A stretch of 64,000 nt of DNA. Source: Mycobacterium sp. DL440. GTDB taxonomy: Bacteria > Actinomycetota > Actinomycetes > Mycobacteriales > Mycobacteriaceae. The notes beneath the pieces were generated by a model. The model was not told the origin of the DNA, ran no database searches, and was given only the letters and a program-made list of their open reading frames with translations. The position numbers were made by a program, and so were the translations under genes. This document shows, in pieces, positions 33,340 to 42,455 of this stretch (positions are counted from its first letter, which is position 1; every line of letters starts with the position of its first letter). Location: the NCBI RefSeq assembly GCF_011745145.1, contig NZ_CP050191.1, positions 3,861,327 through 3,925,326 of the forward strand, in the 5' to 3' direction.

Positions 33340-34814
33340 TTCACCATCCTTTTCTCGAGCCGATCAGAAAGCTTTGTGAGCGCCATGATCACGACGAAGT
33401 AGATGATGCCGATGATCAGCCACATGGTGAACGACTGGTAGTTACGGGCGATGATCAACCGGCCGGTCTGAGTCAGCTCGGCGATGCCGATCACCGACAG
33501 GATCGAGGTGTCCTTGAGGGTGATGACGAACTGGTTGATGTACGACGGGATCATGGTCCGGATCGCCTGCGGCAGGATGACTTTGCGCATCGTCGGCAGA
33601 TACCCGATACCGAGGCTGCGAGCCGCCTCCATCTGGCCCTTGTCCACCGATTGGATTCCGCCTCGGACGATCTCGGTCATGTAGGCCCCGGCGTTGAGCG
33701 AGAGCGTGATGATGCCCGCGGTCAGTGCGGTCATCTGGAATCCCAGGGCCGTCGGGATGCCGAAATAGATGAAGAAGGCCTGCACCAGCAGCGGCGTGCC
33801 GCGAAAGATGTCGACGAACGTCGTGCCGATGGCCCGCAACACGATCGATCGTGATACCCGGAAGAGGCCGAAGATGACCCCGAGCACCAGCGCGATGGCG
33901 ATCGACACCACCGTCAGGATCAGCGTCATCTTCAGGCCGGTCATCAGGAACGGGAAGGTGCTCTTGAGCAGTCCGGCGAAGGAGTTGTCGGACACCGTGG
34001 CGCCTTCGCCGAGGTACTTCTCGACGATCTCGTCGTACCGACCTGAGTCCTTGAGCTGTTTGAGGCCAGCGTTGAACTTGCTCAACAGTTCGGCGTTGCG
34101 GCCCTTGTTGACCGCAAAACCGTAGCTGGAACCCTTTTCCTTGGGCGTCACGGTCTTGAACCCGTTGCCCTGCTGGATGCCGTAGGCCAGAACGGGGTAG
34201 TCCTCGAAGACGGCCACGGAGTTACCGGTCTTGACTTCCTCGAACATCGAGGCCGAATCCGCGAACGAGACGATCTGGAAGCCGTACTTGTCCTTGATCG
34301 ATGCGGCGAATTCGGCGCCCTGGGTGCCGTTCTTGACGGCGACCCGCTTGCCCTTGAGGTCGGCGTAGGACTTGATGTCCTCGTTGCCGGCCAGCACCGC
34401 CATCTGCACGCCGGATTCGAAGTACGGGTCGGAGAAGTCGAACACCTTCTTGCGCTCATCGGTGATCGACATGCCCGCGATCACGCCGTCGGCCTGGTTG
34501 GCCTGGACGGCCTGCAGTGCGGCGTCGAAGCCCAGGGGCTTGATGGTGAGGTGGAAATTCTGGTTGGCCGCGATCTCGTTGATCAGATCGATGTCGATAC
34601 CGACGAATCTCCCGTCGACATCCTGGAATTCGAACGGCGCGAAGGTGATGTCGGTAGCGACGACGTACGTCTCACCATCGGCTGCTGCTCGGGCCGGCGC
34701 CAGCATCGCGGCCCCGAACAGCCCGACCAGCACGGCCACGACGGCGGCCAGCAGCCGCTGCGGGGACCGGACGACTCGGGCAATTCCCTCGCCCGACGCG
34801 GATTCGGCTCTCAT
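33336..34814 (-). CDS. Fused amino-acid ABC substrate-binding protein and permease
   Basis: 492 aa in two parts. Residues about 1-270: signal/anchor helix ([18 protein letters not shown]), then a type-3 periplasmic binding domain ([51 protein letters not shown]). Residues about 285-490: HisM/GlnP-type permease with five helices and the EAA loop ([25 protein letters not shown]). The fusion tethers one binding domain to each permease half. The start has TAGGAGACTGG. Glutamine/glutamate-type ligands are likely. Coupled to the ATPase by ATGA. Confidence 0.93.
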   Translation of the reverse strand: MRAESASGEGIARVVRSPQRLLAAVVAVLVGLFGAAMLAPARAAADGETYVVATDITFAPFEFQDVDGRFVGIDIDLINEIAANQNFHLTIKPLGFDAALQAVQANQADGVIAGMSITDERKKVFDFSDPYFESGVQMAVLAGNEDIKSYADLKGKRVAVKNGTQGAEFAASIKDKYGFQIVSFADSASMFEEVKTGNSVAVFEDYPVLAYGIQQGNGFKTVTPKEKGSSYGFAVNKGRNAELLSKFNAGLKQLKDSGRYDEIVEKYLGEGATVSDNSFAGLLKSTFPFLMTGLKMTLILTVVSIAIALVLGVIFGLFRVSRSIVLRAIGTTFVDIFRGTPLLVQAFFIYFGIPTALGFQMTALTAGIITLSLNAGAYMTEIVRGGIQSVDKGQMEAARSLGIGYLPTMRKVILPQAIRTMIPSYINQFVITLKDTSILSVIGIAELTQTGRLIIARNYQSFTMWLIIGIIYFVVIMALTKLSDRLEKRMVK

Positions 34815-35289
34815 CGCCAGTCTCCTATCCAGGTATGAAACGACGAGTCCTCACGCTATCGCCGTCACTGGGATTAGGGCGGGATTTACCGGGGCACGGC
34901 TCGGCAACTCGATGGAGCCGCAGCGCTGCACTGCTTGCCACCCGGACGACGCGCGCAGCTCATGTCGGCGCCGTTCCCGGTCTCCATGAGGCGGGCGGGT
35001 GCGCCACAGAGGCACACCGGTCATCGAATTGTCCTGTGCTGGAAGATAGTTGCGCGAGGAACGGTCGTCCGCACGCCATCAGCCGATGGCAACCCGCGTG
35101 GTGGGCTTTACAAATTATCCGACCTGTCCATCTCGCCGCCGTGAGAACCGGTCTTGTAAAAGGACGTTCGGCCGCAGATGCACCTTATTGAGGTAGTGCA
35201 CTACGCATGAGGAATGACTGCGGTCAGTCGTACGTTTTCTGCATGAGAGCGTTGGACAGTACGGCGCTCGGTTCAGAGGAAGTTTCGAC
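34815..35289. promoter_or_regulatory. 475-bp divergent intergenic region
   Basis: No supported gene. The region holds promoters for the amino-acid ABC operon (left) and the small gene at 35290 (right). A perfect 12-bp palindrome, GTAGTGCACTAC, lies at 35193-35204, and a near copy precedes the M64 peptidase gene at 56923-56934. Confidence 0.4.
35193..35204. repeat. 12-bp palindrome GTAGTGCACTAC, first site
   Basis: A perfect palindrome followed by GC, about 85 bp upstream of the small gene at 35290. A near copy, GTAGCGCACTAC plus GC, occurs at 56923-56934 upstream of the M64 peptidase. It may be a binding site for a common regulator. Confidence 0.35.
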
Positions 35290-35574
35290 ATGAGCGTTTT
35301 CCATCCGGTTTCCGCAGTCCGACGCGAAGCCTCAACAGACATCACGACGCGCCGACACACGCACGCGCCGGTACTCATCACCGAACAGCAGGTGCTGTTC
35401 AGTACTGCCGCGGCAGCAGGGACCCGCGCGCACCACAACGTCATCACGATGATGTCGCATGCGGTGTCATCGGTGACAGAGCGCTGGCGGGCCCGACGCG
35501 ACCGCCCGTACTACCCGTCGCGATACAGCTATCTCGAGAACAGCCTCATGGCACGGGAGATGGAGCGGCTCTGA
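35290..35574 (+). CDS. Small conserved-type hypothetical protein
   Basis: 94 aa from an ATG with AGAGGAAG upstream. It is basic and hydrophilic, with no signal peptide or membrane helix. The C-terminal third (WRARRDRPYYPSRYSYLENSLMAREMERL) is rich in Tyr and Arg and looks structured. A central helix holds HHNVITMMSHAVSSVTERW. Ribosome-binding site, codon use and compact ending support a real gene, but I recognise no family with a known role. It converges on the dioxygenase at 35592 with an 17-bp gap. Confidence 0.65.
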   Translation: MSVFHPVSAVRREASTDITTRRHTHAPVLITEQQVLFSTAAAAGTRAHHNVITMMSHAVSSVTERWRARRDRPYYPSRYSYLENSLMAREMERL

Positions 35575-35591
35575 CCGCCTGGCCGCGCCGG

Positions 35592-36569
35592 TCAGCCGGC
35601 CAGTGCGACCGGCGTGATGACCTCGGAATATCGGGATGCGTCGCCGGCAATCGCCCGGCTGCGCCGGCCGTGGACATCGACCGGGATATCACCGGCCAGC
35701 GTGATCCGGCTCAGCCGGCGGAACTGGTCGTCGTAGTCGGCCACCGCGTAGTGCTGCGTCGCCCGGTTGTCCCAGATCGCCAGGTCTCCCAGCTCCCAGT
35801 TCCATCGAATCGTGTTCTCCAGCTTGATGACCCGGTTCTGGAGCAGGTGGAACAGGGTGGCGGACTCGGTGGGGCTGAGCCCGACGAACTGTTTGATGAA
35901 GTGCCCCAGCAGCAACACCCGCTTGCCGGTCTCTGGATGGATCCGCACCACCGGATGTTCGGTCTCGTAGTACTCGGACTCGAACTCTTCGCGGTACTGA
36001 CGGTGGCCGTCGGCGATAACGGGCCGGCCCTCGTGGTCGACCCGATCACCGGCTGCGTAGTCGTACTGGTTGGTGTGCACCGCCCGCAGGTTCTCGACCA
36101 GTGCACGCAGCGGCTCGGGCAGCTGGTCGTACGCCGCCTCGGTCGACGCCCACGTCGTCGTGCCGCCGTACTCCGGGAGGGTGACCGCCCGGAGCAACGA
36201 GGCCTTCGGGATGCGGTCGACGAATGTCACATCGGTGTGCCAGCTGTTCGCTTTGTCATAGCGCGAGTCGATGGGCAGGATCCGGTCGCCGCGCGAGGTG
36301 ACCGTCGGATGCGCCCGGGTCGGGGTACCGAGCAACCGGGCGAACGCCAACTGTCCGGCGTCGTCGAGGTGGTGTTGGCCGCGGAAGAAGATGACCTTGT
36401 GCTCAAGGAGGGCATCGTTGATCGCGGACACGGTGGCGCTGTCGAGGTTGCCGTTGACGTCGATTCCGTCGATGCGGGCCCCGATGTGGGCACCGAGCTT
36501 CACTACACGCAGAGAGGACACCCCGCCACCATCTGCGATGGGGTGTGGCAGCACCACGGTTGCGCTCAC
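35592..36569 (-). CDS. TauD-family Fe(II)/2-oxoglutarate dioxygenase, alkylsulfatase-like
   Basis: 325 aa. The 2-His-1-Asp iron site has His111 and Asp113 in NSWHTDVTF and the distal His in [16 protein letters not shown]; the 2-oxoglutarate arginine follows in RRLSRITL. The blocks [20 protein letters not shown] and [20 protein letters not shown] closely resemble the mycobacterial type II alkyl sulfatase (the Rv3406 type). Oxidative cleavage of alkyl sulfate esters to aldehyde and sulfate is therefore a better call than taurine use. The GTG at 36569 lacks a strong ribosome-binding site; GTG 36521 is an alternative. Confidence 0.85.
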   Translation of the reverse strand: MSATVVLPHPIADGGGVSSLRVVKLGAHIGARIDGIDVNGNLDSATVSAINDALLEHKVIFFRGQHHLDDAGQLAFARLLGTPTRAHPTVTSRGDRILPIDSRYDKANSWHTDVTFVDRIPKASLLRAVTLPEYGGTTTWASTEAAYDQLPEPLRALVENLRAVHTNQYDYAAGDRVDHEGRPVIADGHRQYREEFESEYYETEHPVVRIHPETGKRVLLLGHFIKQFVGLSPTESATLFHLLQNRVIKLENTIRWNWELGDLAIWDNRATQHYAVADYDDQFRRLSRITLAGDIPVDVHGRRSRAIAGDASRYSEVITPVALAG

Positions 36570-36593
36570 TACGAGCGCAAAGACCTTCGACGG

Positions 36594-36929
36594 TCAGTCG
36601 ATGCGGATGACGTAGGTGCCGTCGTCGTCGCGCTCGATCTGGCCGTCAAGAGCATTGATCCACACCGGGGTGTCGCGTCGCGAACCGAGGAACGCGCTCT
36701 GCACGGAGCCTCCGGGCTGCAGGTCGACATTCCACTCGTCATCCTGGGCGACGATGGTGAGGAGCTCCTCGCCATTGGCACGACGGATCGAGATCACCTG
36801 GCCGTTGGCGTCCAGGTCCTCCAGCTCCGCCTCGTCGTCATCGAGGTACTCATCAACCTCAGCGTCATCGAAGATCTCGGCGTCTGAACCTCTGACATCG
36901 TCATGCACGCCGACGACTGTACGCAGCAT
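36594..36929 (-). CDS. Small acidic hypothetical protein
   Basis: 111 aa from the ATG at 36929 (GGGGGACGTG upstream; a GTG one codon earlier is also possible). An acidic N-terminal part (AEIFDDAEVDEYLDDDEAELEDLD) leads to a probable beta-rich domain (EWNVDLQPGGSVQSAF, TPVWINALDGQIERDDDGTYVIRID). No signal or membrane segment. The reading frame and composition look genuine. No family is recognised. It precedes the dioxygenase on the same strand with a 24-bp gap, so they may be co-transcribed. Confidence 0.65.
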   Translation of the reverse strand: MLRTVVGVHDDVRGSDAEIFDDAEVDEYLDDDEAELEDLDANGQVISIRRANGEELLTIVAQDDEWNVDLQPGGSVQSAFLGSRRDTPVWINALDGQIERDDDGTYVIRID

Positions 36930-37067
36930 CACGTCCCCCTATGCAGACGGCGGGGGTTTGAACCGCTAACGTGCACCCGACGTTTACAGGCTGTTCGCCC
37001 GGGGAACAAGGAGTCCCGCTGCGGCGTTGGCCAAAAACATTGGTCTTGAACTTAGGAGGGATCATTT

Positions 37068-37364
37068 ATGGCTACTGATTACGACGCCCCGCGTGTCAAG
37101 GAGACGGACGAGGCAACCGACGAGTCGCTCGAGGAGCTGGCCACGCAGCGGCGCACCGCGGCCAACACCGCGGTCATCGACGAGGACGAGGTGGTCGATT
37201 CGTTCGACCTGCCCGACGCCGACCTCTCCGGCGAGGAGCTGAGCGTGCGGGTCATCCCGAAGCAGGCTGACGAGTTCACCTGTTCCAGCTGTTTCCTGGT
37301 GCAGCACCGCAACCGGATGGCGCTGCAGAAGGGCGAGCAGCAACTCTGCGTCGAGTGCGTCTGA
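37068..37364 (+). CDS. DUF4193 family protein
   Basis: 98 aa from an ATG with a strong AGGAGG. The sequence matches the actinobacterial DUF4193 family: acidic N-terminal half (ATDESLEELATQRR, DEDEVVDSFDLPDADLSGEEL) and a C-terminal zinc-ribbon-like end with FTCSSCFLVQHRNRMA and LCVECV (CxxC and CxxC). The family is widespread in actinobacteria and often lies near stress or metabolic genes. The function is unproven; RNA-polymerase or ribosome-associated roles have been guessed from the zinc ribbon. It converges on arsR. Confidence 0.88.
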   Translation: MATDYDAPRVKETDEATDESLEELATQRRTAANTAVIDEDEVVDSFDLPDADLSGEELSVRVIPKQADEFTCSSCFLVQHRNRMALQKGEQQLCVECV

Positions 37365-37401
37365 CGCAGAGCCGTACCAGGACCCCGACTGCCCCAGCGT
37401 C

Positions 37402-37761
37402 CTAACGACAGCAGTTGGGGTCGAGGACCGAACACAGCGCGACCAGCGAGTCACGGCGCGGGCGGTGGTAGACGTTCATACCGCGCCGTTCGGACTCGAC
37501 CATCCCGGCTCGCCGCAATTGCGACAGATGATGGCTGACCGTTGATTCGGCCAGGCCGACCGCAGCCGCGAGATCACACCCGCAGACTTCTCCAGCCTCC
37601 GCGCTGAACAGCAGCGACACGAGCTTGACGCGGACCGGGTCGGCCAGCGCTTTCAGCCGTAAGGCAATCTCCAACGCGCCATCGTCATCGATCGGTCCCG
37701 CGGCCACAGGTGAGCAGCAGACCGGTTCAGAGGTGTCGACCACGGGTAACGCCTTGGGCAT
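37402..37761 (-). CDS. arsR: ArsR/SmtB family arsenic-responsive repressor
   Basis: 119 aa. Winged HTH AAAVGLAESTVSHHLSQLRRAGMV. The metalloid-sensing cysteines are probably those in EVCGCDLA just before the recognition helix and the terminal pair NCC; there is another pair in PVCCSP near the N-terminus. It is divergent from arsI-acr3-arsC. Two TTCGACATA-type sites lie in the 99-bp intergene, giving the usual autoregulated arrangement in which arsenite or a related metalloid releases the repressor. Confidence 0.92.
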   Translation of the reverse strand: MPKALPVVDTSEPVCCSPVAAGPIDDDGALEIALRLKALADPVRVKLVSLLFSAEAGEVCGCDLAAAVGLAESTVSHHLSQLRRAGMVESERRGMNVYHRPRRDSLVALCSVLDPNCCR

Positions 37762-37783
37762 GGATCAATTCTGCCAGAGGACG

Positions 37784-37836
37784 TTGACATATGTCGAAGA
37801 GGTGGCATCATCAATGCTGCCCAGTAGTTCGACATA
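37784..37836. promoter_or_regulatory. ArsR operator sites
   Basis: TTGACATATGTCGAA (37784-37798) contains the 10-bp palindrome GACATATGTC, and a half-site TTCGACATA recurs at 37828-37836. Both lie between the divergent arsR and arsI starts. Confidence 0.6.
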
Positions 37837-37860
37837 AGCCGCAAAGGTTCGGAGGCTGTC

Positions 37861-38292
37861 ATGTCCCGCGCACAACTCGCCTTGAACGTCGATGATCTCG
37901 ACGAAGCCATCACGTTCTACTCGAAGCTCTTCAACGCGACGCCGGCGAAGGTCAAGCCCGGCTACGCCAACTTCACGATCGCCGCGCCTCCGCTGAAGTT
38001 GGTGCTGATCGAAAACCCCGGGAACGGCGGAACGCTCAACCATCTCGGTGTCGAAGTCGAGTCCAGCGAGCAGGTGCACTCCGAGATCGCCCGCCTTACG
38101 AACGCCGGCCTGTTCACCGAGGAGGAGATCGGCGCGACCTGCTGTTTCGCAACACAGGACAAGGTGTGGGTGACCGGGCCGGCCGGCGAAAAGTGGGAGA
38201 TCTACACCGTTCTCGCCGACTCGGAAACATTCGGCTCCAACTCGCCCGCACTCGATGGCACCGAATCCGGCGGCGCCTGCTGCACCTCGTGA
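37861..38292 (+). CDS. arsI: ArsI/CadI-type glyoxalase-fold metalloenzyme
   Basis: 143 aa. Vicinal-oxygen-chelate fold: RAQLALNVDDLDEAITFYSKLF and LNHLGVEVESSEQV give the two beta-alpha-beta-beta-beta units. The cysteine pair in GATCCFATQDKVWV binds trivalent arsenicals in ArsI C-As lyases, and the C-terminus carries another pair (GACCTS). This family splits carbon-arsenic bonds or is induced by cadmium (CadI). Position as the first gene after ArsR sites fits arsenical detoxification. The stop overlaps the acr3 GTG start (GTGA). Confidence 0.9.
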   Translation: MSRAQLALNVDDLDEAITFYSKLFNATPAKVKPGYANFTIAAPPLKLVLIENPGNGGTLNHLGVEVESSEQVHSEIARLTNAGLFTEEEIGATCCFATQDKVWVTGPAGEKWEIYTVLADSETFGSNSPALDGTESGGACCTS

Positions 38293-39362
38293 ACCAGGTT
38301 GTCCCCGCACGGCTTTCCACGCTGGACCGGCTGTTGCCGGTGTGGATCGCCGTGGCGATGGCCGGCGGTCTGCTGCTCGGAAGGCTCGTTCCCGGAGTCA
38401 ACACCGCGCTGAATCACGTTCAGATCGACGGCATCTCACTGCCGATCGCACTGGGCCTGCTGATCATGATGTACCCGGTCCTGGCGAAGGTTCGCTACGA
38501 CCGGCTCGACCGCGTGACCGGTGATCGCAAGCTGTTGATCAGCTCGCTGATCCTCAACTGGGTACTGGGTCCCGCCCTGATGTTCGCGCTGGCCTGGCTC
38601 TTTCTGCCCGATCTGCCCGAGTACCGAACGGGTCTCATCATCGTCGGGCTGGCCCGCTGCATCGCCATGGTCATCATCTGGAACGACCTGGCCTGCGGCG
38701 ATCGCGAGGCTGCCGCGGTTCTGGTCGCACTCAACTCGATCTTTCAGGTCCTCATGTTCGCGGTGCTCGGTTGGTTCTACCTGTCGGTGCTCCCCGGCTG
38801 GCTCGGCCTGGAGCAGACCAGCATCGACACGTCGCCCTGGCAGATCGCCAAATCCGTGCTGATCTTCCTAGGCATCCCGCTGCTGGCCGGCTACCTGTCA
38901 CGCCGCATCGGTGAATCCGCGAAGGGCAGGGACTGGTACGAATCGACGTTCCTGCCGCGCATCGGCCCGTGGGCCCTGTACGGCTTGCTGTTCACCATCG
39001 TGGTGTTGTTCGCCCTTCAGGGCGAACAGATCGCGGGCCGACCCTGGGACGTCGCACGCATAGCGGTGCCGCTGCTGGCGTACTTCGCGATCATGTGGGG
39101 TGGTGGATACGCCCTGGGAGCAGTCCTGGGGCTGGGCTACGAGCGCACCACCACCCTCGCGTTCACAGCCGCGGGCAACAACTTCGAACTGGCCATCGCG
39201 GTGGCGATCGCGACGTACGGCGCGACCTCCGGCCAGGCTCTGGCAGGTGTGGTCGGCCCGCTGATCGAAGTGCCCGTCCTTGTGGCGCTGGTCTATGTGT
39301 CCCTGGGACTGCGACGGCGGTTCGCCGCCGTAGGAGACGACCAACCCGCGAGGATCAGCTGA
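38289..39362 (+). CDS. acr3: ACR3-type arsenite efflux transporter
   Basis: 357 aa from a GTG at 38289 that overlaps the arsI stop; the longer open frame within arsI is not used. Ten membrane helices are visible. Family blocks include PIALGLLIMMYPVLAKVRYD, the essential cysteine in VGLARCIAMVIIWNDLACGD, and FTAAGNNFELAIAVAIATYG. It exports As(III) (and perhaps Sb(III)) from the cytoplasm. The stop overlaps arsC (TGATG). Translation of the whole ars operon is coupled. Confidence 0.95.
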   Translation: MNQVVPARLSTLDRLLPVWIAVAMAGGLLLGRLVPGVNTALNHVQIDGISLPIALGLLIMMYPVLAKVRYDRLDRVTGDRKLLISSLILNWVLGPALMFALAWLFLPDLPEYRTGLIIVGLARCIAMVIIWNDLACGDREAAAVLVALNSIFQVLMFAVLGWFYLSVLPGWLGLEQTSIDTSPWQIAKSVLIFLGIPLLAGYLSRRIGESAKGRDWYESTFLPRIGPWALYGLLFTIVVLFALQGEQIAGRPWDVARIAVPLLAYFAIMWGGGYALGAVLGLGYERTTTLAFTAAGNNFELAIAVAIATYGATSGQALAGVVGPLIEVPVLVALVYVSLGLRRRFAAVGDDQPARIS

Positions 39363-39781
39363 TGACCGGGCGTGACCGCCCCAGCGTGTTGTTCCTGTGC
39401 ACGCACAACGCCGGCCGGTCCCAGATGGCGATGGGCTTCTTGGCCAACCTCGCAGGAGACCGGGCATCCGTGTTCTCGGGAGGCTCGGAACCTGCCGACA
39501 AGATCAACGCCGCGGCCGTGGCGGCGATGGCCGAAGTCGGTATCGACATCGCCCACGAGCAGCCTCGGCGATGGACCGACGCGATCGTCGAGGCGGCCGA
39601 CGTCGTCGTGACGATGGGCTGCGGTGACACCTGCCCGTACTTCCCCGGCAAGCGCTACGAGAACTGGGAGTTGGCCGATCCGGCCGGCCTCGGGGTCGAA
39701 GCGGTCCGTCCGATTCGGGACGACATCGAGCGGCGGGTTCGCGCTCTTCTCGACGACCTCGGAATCAATCCTGCCGACTGA
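39362..39781 (+). CDS. arsC: Arsenate reductase (low-molecular-weight phosphatase type)
   Basis: 139 aa. The P-loop CTHNAGRSQMA (Cys-x5-Arg) lies near the N-terminus, with the second motif MGCGDTCPYFPGKRYENWELADPAG that supplies the further redox cysteines and the catalytic Asp. This is the thioredoxin- or mycothiol/mycoredoxin-linked class found in actinobacteria, turning As(V) into As(III) for export by the Acr3 pump encoded just upstream. The start at 39362 shares a base with the acr3 stop. Confidence 0.94.
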   Translation: MTGRDRPSVLFLCTHNAGRSQMAMGFLANLAGDRASVFSGGSEPADKINAAAVAAMAEVGIDIAHEQPRRWTDAIVEAADVVVTMGCGDTCPYFPGKRYENWELADPAGLGVEAVRPIRDDIERRVRALLDDLGINPAD

Positions 39782-39797
39782 TCCTCGGGATGCCGAC

Positions 39798-40120
39798 TCA
39801 GTCCTCACCGCCCTCTGACTCCCCACCGGCAGGCTTCGCGGCCTTGACCGCGGTGCGACCGGCGACCTTCTTCTTCGAAACCGGTGAATCCTCCGGTTCG
39901 GCAGCCAGTTTGGCGGGCGCTTCCAGTGCCGGTTGGGCGTCGGCAATCACGTCGACCACGTGCGGCACATCGAGCACCGGGGCGTCGGGAACGTCGACGA
40001 TCGACCTCGCGCCGTCCCCGAGGGTGCCTGCCACGACGGCGTGATCGGCGACATCGCCACCGCGGTCGCGCCGACCGTCGCCACTCCGGTCGCCAACCAC
40101 GGGCGGACCGCAACGTCCAC
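39798..40120 (-). pseudogene. Frameshifted small exported/membrane protein
   Basis: From a GTG at 40120 one frame reads VDVAVRPWLATGVATVGATAVAMSPITP, a typical mycobacterial N-terminal hydrophobic leader. It then becomes Arg/Ser-rich and stops. The adjacent frame over 39798 to about 40050 has the properties of a real C-terminus (DAPVLDVPHVVDVIADAQPALEAPAKLAAEPEDSP, then a lysine/alanine tail) but an Arg-rich, implausible upstream part. One base change between about 39990 and 40050 would join them into a protein of about 107 aa. It may be a pseudogene or a sequence error. Function unknown. Confidence 0.5.
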
Positions 40121-40248
40121 GCACAGACCCCAATCCTGAGAATTAGATGAGATTGACGGAACTGTAACCCGCCGAGTCCGGTCCGGCGCGCCAACCGCCG
40201 AACAGAGTCGCGGCGAACCGCGCCGGTGCGCCATCACCCTGGCCTACC

Positions 40249-40680
40249 GTGACCTTCGTGACTGAAGCCGCCATTCGACAGCGCATCGCCGAGGGTGTGG
40301 ACGCGATCCGTGCGCGCGATCTCGACACGCTCACCGACCTCTACGCGCCCGACGTCGTGTCCTTCGACCTCGGGGCGCCACTGCGGTACGCCGGTGACGA
40401 CAACAAGCGAAGGGCCTGGCACGAGGTCTTCACCGCATACATCGGGCCGATCGGTTACGACGTGCACGAGCTGACGGTCACCACCGAGGGCGACATCGCG
40501 TTCGTTCACAGCCTCAACCACGTCCGCGGCACCCTGGCCAGTGGTCGGAACATCGACATGTGGCTGCGATGGACGGCGTGCCTGAAGTGTGTCGACGGCG
40601 TCTGGCGCGTCTTTCATGACCACGTCTCGGTACCCGCCGACCTCGAATACGGCAAGGCAATCCTGAATCTGACGCCCTGA
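40249..40680 (+). CDS. SnoaL-like / DUF4440 NTF2-fold protein
   Basis: 143 aa; GTG starts at 40249 and 40258 are both possible, neither with a good ribosome-binding site. The NTF2-like pattern is clear: an N-terminal helix (RQRIAEGVDAIRARDLDTLTDLYAPDVVSFDLG), then strands with GDIAFVHSLNHVRGTL and DMWLRWTACLKCVDGVWRVFHDHVSVP. Members are isomerases, dehydratases or orphan ligand-binding proteins. The nearby P450 starts 79 bp downstream on the same strand, so a shared small-molecule role is possible but unproven. Confidence 0.8.
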   Translation: MTFVTEAAIRQRIAEGVDAIRARDLDTLTDLYAPDVVSFDLGAPLRYAGDDNKRRAWHEVFTAYIGPIGYDVHELTVTTEGDIAFVHSLNHVRGTLASGRNIDMWLRWTACLKCVDGVWRVFHDHVSVPADLEYGKAILNLTP

Positions 40681-40758
40681 TCTACCAGAACCGCCCACAC
40701 CAGCGCACATAGTTCATATCCTCAGACCTGCAGACCCACAACGACGTTGGGAGCGCAG

Positions 40759-42120
40759 ATGACCGAGGGCGCGACGACGAAAGCCCGCTACACCGGGCGC
40801 AGCTACCACTTCGATCGACACACCCCGCAGTATCGCGACCAGTTCGAGCCGATCACCTCCGAAATGCTGGGCGCCTGCCCGCTGGCCTGGACCGACACCT
40901 ACGGCGGGCACTGGGTAGCCGCCGGCAGCAGCGAGGTCTTCGAACTGGCCCGCTGCCCACACATCTCGAACGACAACGACATCGCCGGGGAGCGAAACGG
41001 CTACCGGGGCATCAACATTCCGCGCGCAGAGGTCAGCACGCAGTTCCGCGGGGGCATGTTGGAGATGGATGATCCAGAACACCGCGCCTACCGGACACCG
41101 CTCAACGGGTACCTCTCGCCCGCCGCGGTCGCGCGGTGGAAGCCGGTCGTCGACGAGCTCGTCAGGGCGTGCCTGGACGAGAGGATCGAAGACGGCAGTA
41201 TCGATTTCGTCGACGATCTGGCAAACATCGTTCCGGCAGTGCTGACGCTGGGCCTGCTGGGTGTCCCGCTGTCCGAGTGGGAGATCTACTGCGAACCGGC
41301 ACACGCCTCGGTGTACACGCGAGCCGACTCCCCCGACGCCCAACGCATCTTCGACCTGTCCGTGGCGTCGGCTGTACACATGATGGGCCACGTTGCCGTG
41401 ATCCGCGAGGATCCGCGGCCCGGATTGATCGACGCCATGGTCCAGATGCGTATCGATGGCGAGCCGGCACCCGATTCGGAGATCCTGGGCATGCTGATGC
41501 TCCTGATCGGCGGCGGCTTCGACACCACGACGGCACTGACCGCGCACTCGCTCGAGTGGCTCTCCCAGCACCCTGATGAGCGTGAGCGGTTGAGCCGGGA
41601 CCGCGCTTCCCTACTTGACCCGGCGACCGAGGAGTTCCTGCGCTTCTTCACCCCGGCGCCCGGGGACGGCCGCACCATCTCCGAGGACATCGAAGTGGAT
41701 GGTGTGCCACTCAAAGAAGGCGAGCGGCTGTGGCTTTCCTGGGCGATGGCCAACCGCGACCCACGTGTCTTCGAGCGCCCGAACGATCTCATGATGGACC
41801 GAACGGGTAACCGCCACTTCAGCTTCGGCTTGGGCGTGCATCGCTGCATCGGCTCGAATGTGGCGCGCACGGTGTTCAAGTCGATGCTCACCGGAGTGCT
41901 CGACCGGATGCCGGATTACCGATGCGATCCCGACGGTGCCGTCCACTACGAGACCATCGGCGTCATCCAGGGGATGCAACATCTGCCCGCGACATTCACC
42001 CCCGGTCGCCGGACCGGACCGGGTCTGGCTGAGACACTGGAGAAACTGCAACGGGTCTGCGATGAGCAGCAACTGGCAGCGCCGATCACAGTGCACAAGG
42101 CCACCGCGGTCATCGACTGA
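40759..42120 (+). CDS. Cytochrome P450
   Basis: 453 aa from the ATG at 40759 (GGGAG upstream). The heme-thiolate loop FSFGLGVHRCIGSN gives the cysteine ligand. The I-helix oxygen-activation motif is LIGGGFDTTTA, and an ExxR-type K-helix motif is present in EEFLRFF. Meander and membrane-free N-terminus are those of soluble bacterial P450s, which take electrons from a ferredoxin. No ferredoxin gene is adjacent. The CYP family cannot be assigned by eye. A small exported-protein gene follows after 11 bp. Confidence 0.94.
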   Translation: MTEGATTKARYTGRSYHFDRHTPQYRDQFEPITSEMLGACPLAWTDTYGGHWVAAGSSEVFELARCPHISNDNDIAGERNGYRGINIPRAEVSTQFRGGMLEMDDPEHRAYRTPLNGYLSPAAVARWKPVVDELVRACLDERIEDGSIDFVDDLANIVPAVLTLGLLGVPLSEWEIYCEPAHASVYTRADSPDAQRIFDLSVASAVHMMGHVAVIREDPRPGLIDAMVQMRIDGEPAPDSEILGMLMLLIGGGFDTTTALTAHSLEWLSQHPDERERLSRDRASLLDPATEEFLRFFTPAPGDGRTISEDIEVDGVPLKEGERLWLSWAMANRDPRVFERPNDLMMDRTGNRHFSFGLGVHRCIGSNVARTVFKSMLTGVLDRMPDYRCDPDGAVHYETIGVIQGMQHLPATFTPGRRTGPGLAETLEKLQRVCDEQQLAAPITVHKATAVID

Positions 42121-42131
42121 AAGCGAACGAC

Positions 42132-42455
42132 ATGACAGCCCTGATCCCCACCCGACACCTGATCATCACCGCCTGCTCCGCGATCACGGTCATGGCAGCG
42201 GCCACTGCGATCGCCGCCCCGCCCGCACCGTCGGCCGTTCTGGCCGCCTGCGCGAACGGCGAGGACAACGACACCTACACCGGAAGTTGTGTTCCTTACC
42301 TGGTACCGAACTCACCTAGCGGAAACAGCCTGTGCCCGCCGGGGGTCACCGGCACCGAATGCGGGTCCGCAGAGATCCGGTCAGGCCCGACTACACCCGT
42401 CACGCCGACCGGTCCGGAACAGCAACTCGAAGACGTGAGCACTCCGGACTTCTGA
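42132..42455 (+). CDS. Small exported Cys-containing protein
   Basis: 107 aa from an ATG 11 bp after the P450 (GAAAGCGA upstream). Signal peptide HLIITACSAITVMAAATAIAAPPAPSA. The mature part has four cysteines (ACANGEDND, SCVPYLVPN, LCPPGVTG, ECGSAE), so two disulphides are likely, followed by a Pro/Thr-rich tail. Mycobacteria have many such short exported proteins of unknown role. Its stop shares a base with the ATG of the next gene (TGATG), indicating translational coupling with the LppP/LprE-like protein. Confidence 0.72.
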   Translation: MTALIPTRHLIITACSAITVMAAATAIAAPPAPSAVLAACANGEDNDTYTGSCVPYLVPNSPSGNSLCPPGVTGTECGSAEIRSGPTTPVTPTGPEQQLEDVSTPDF

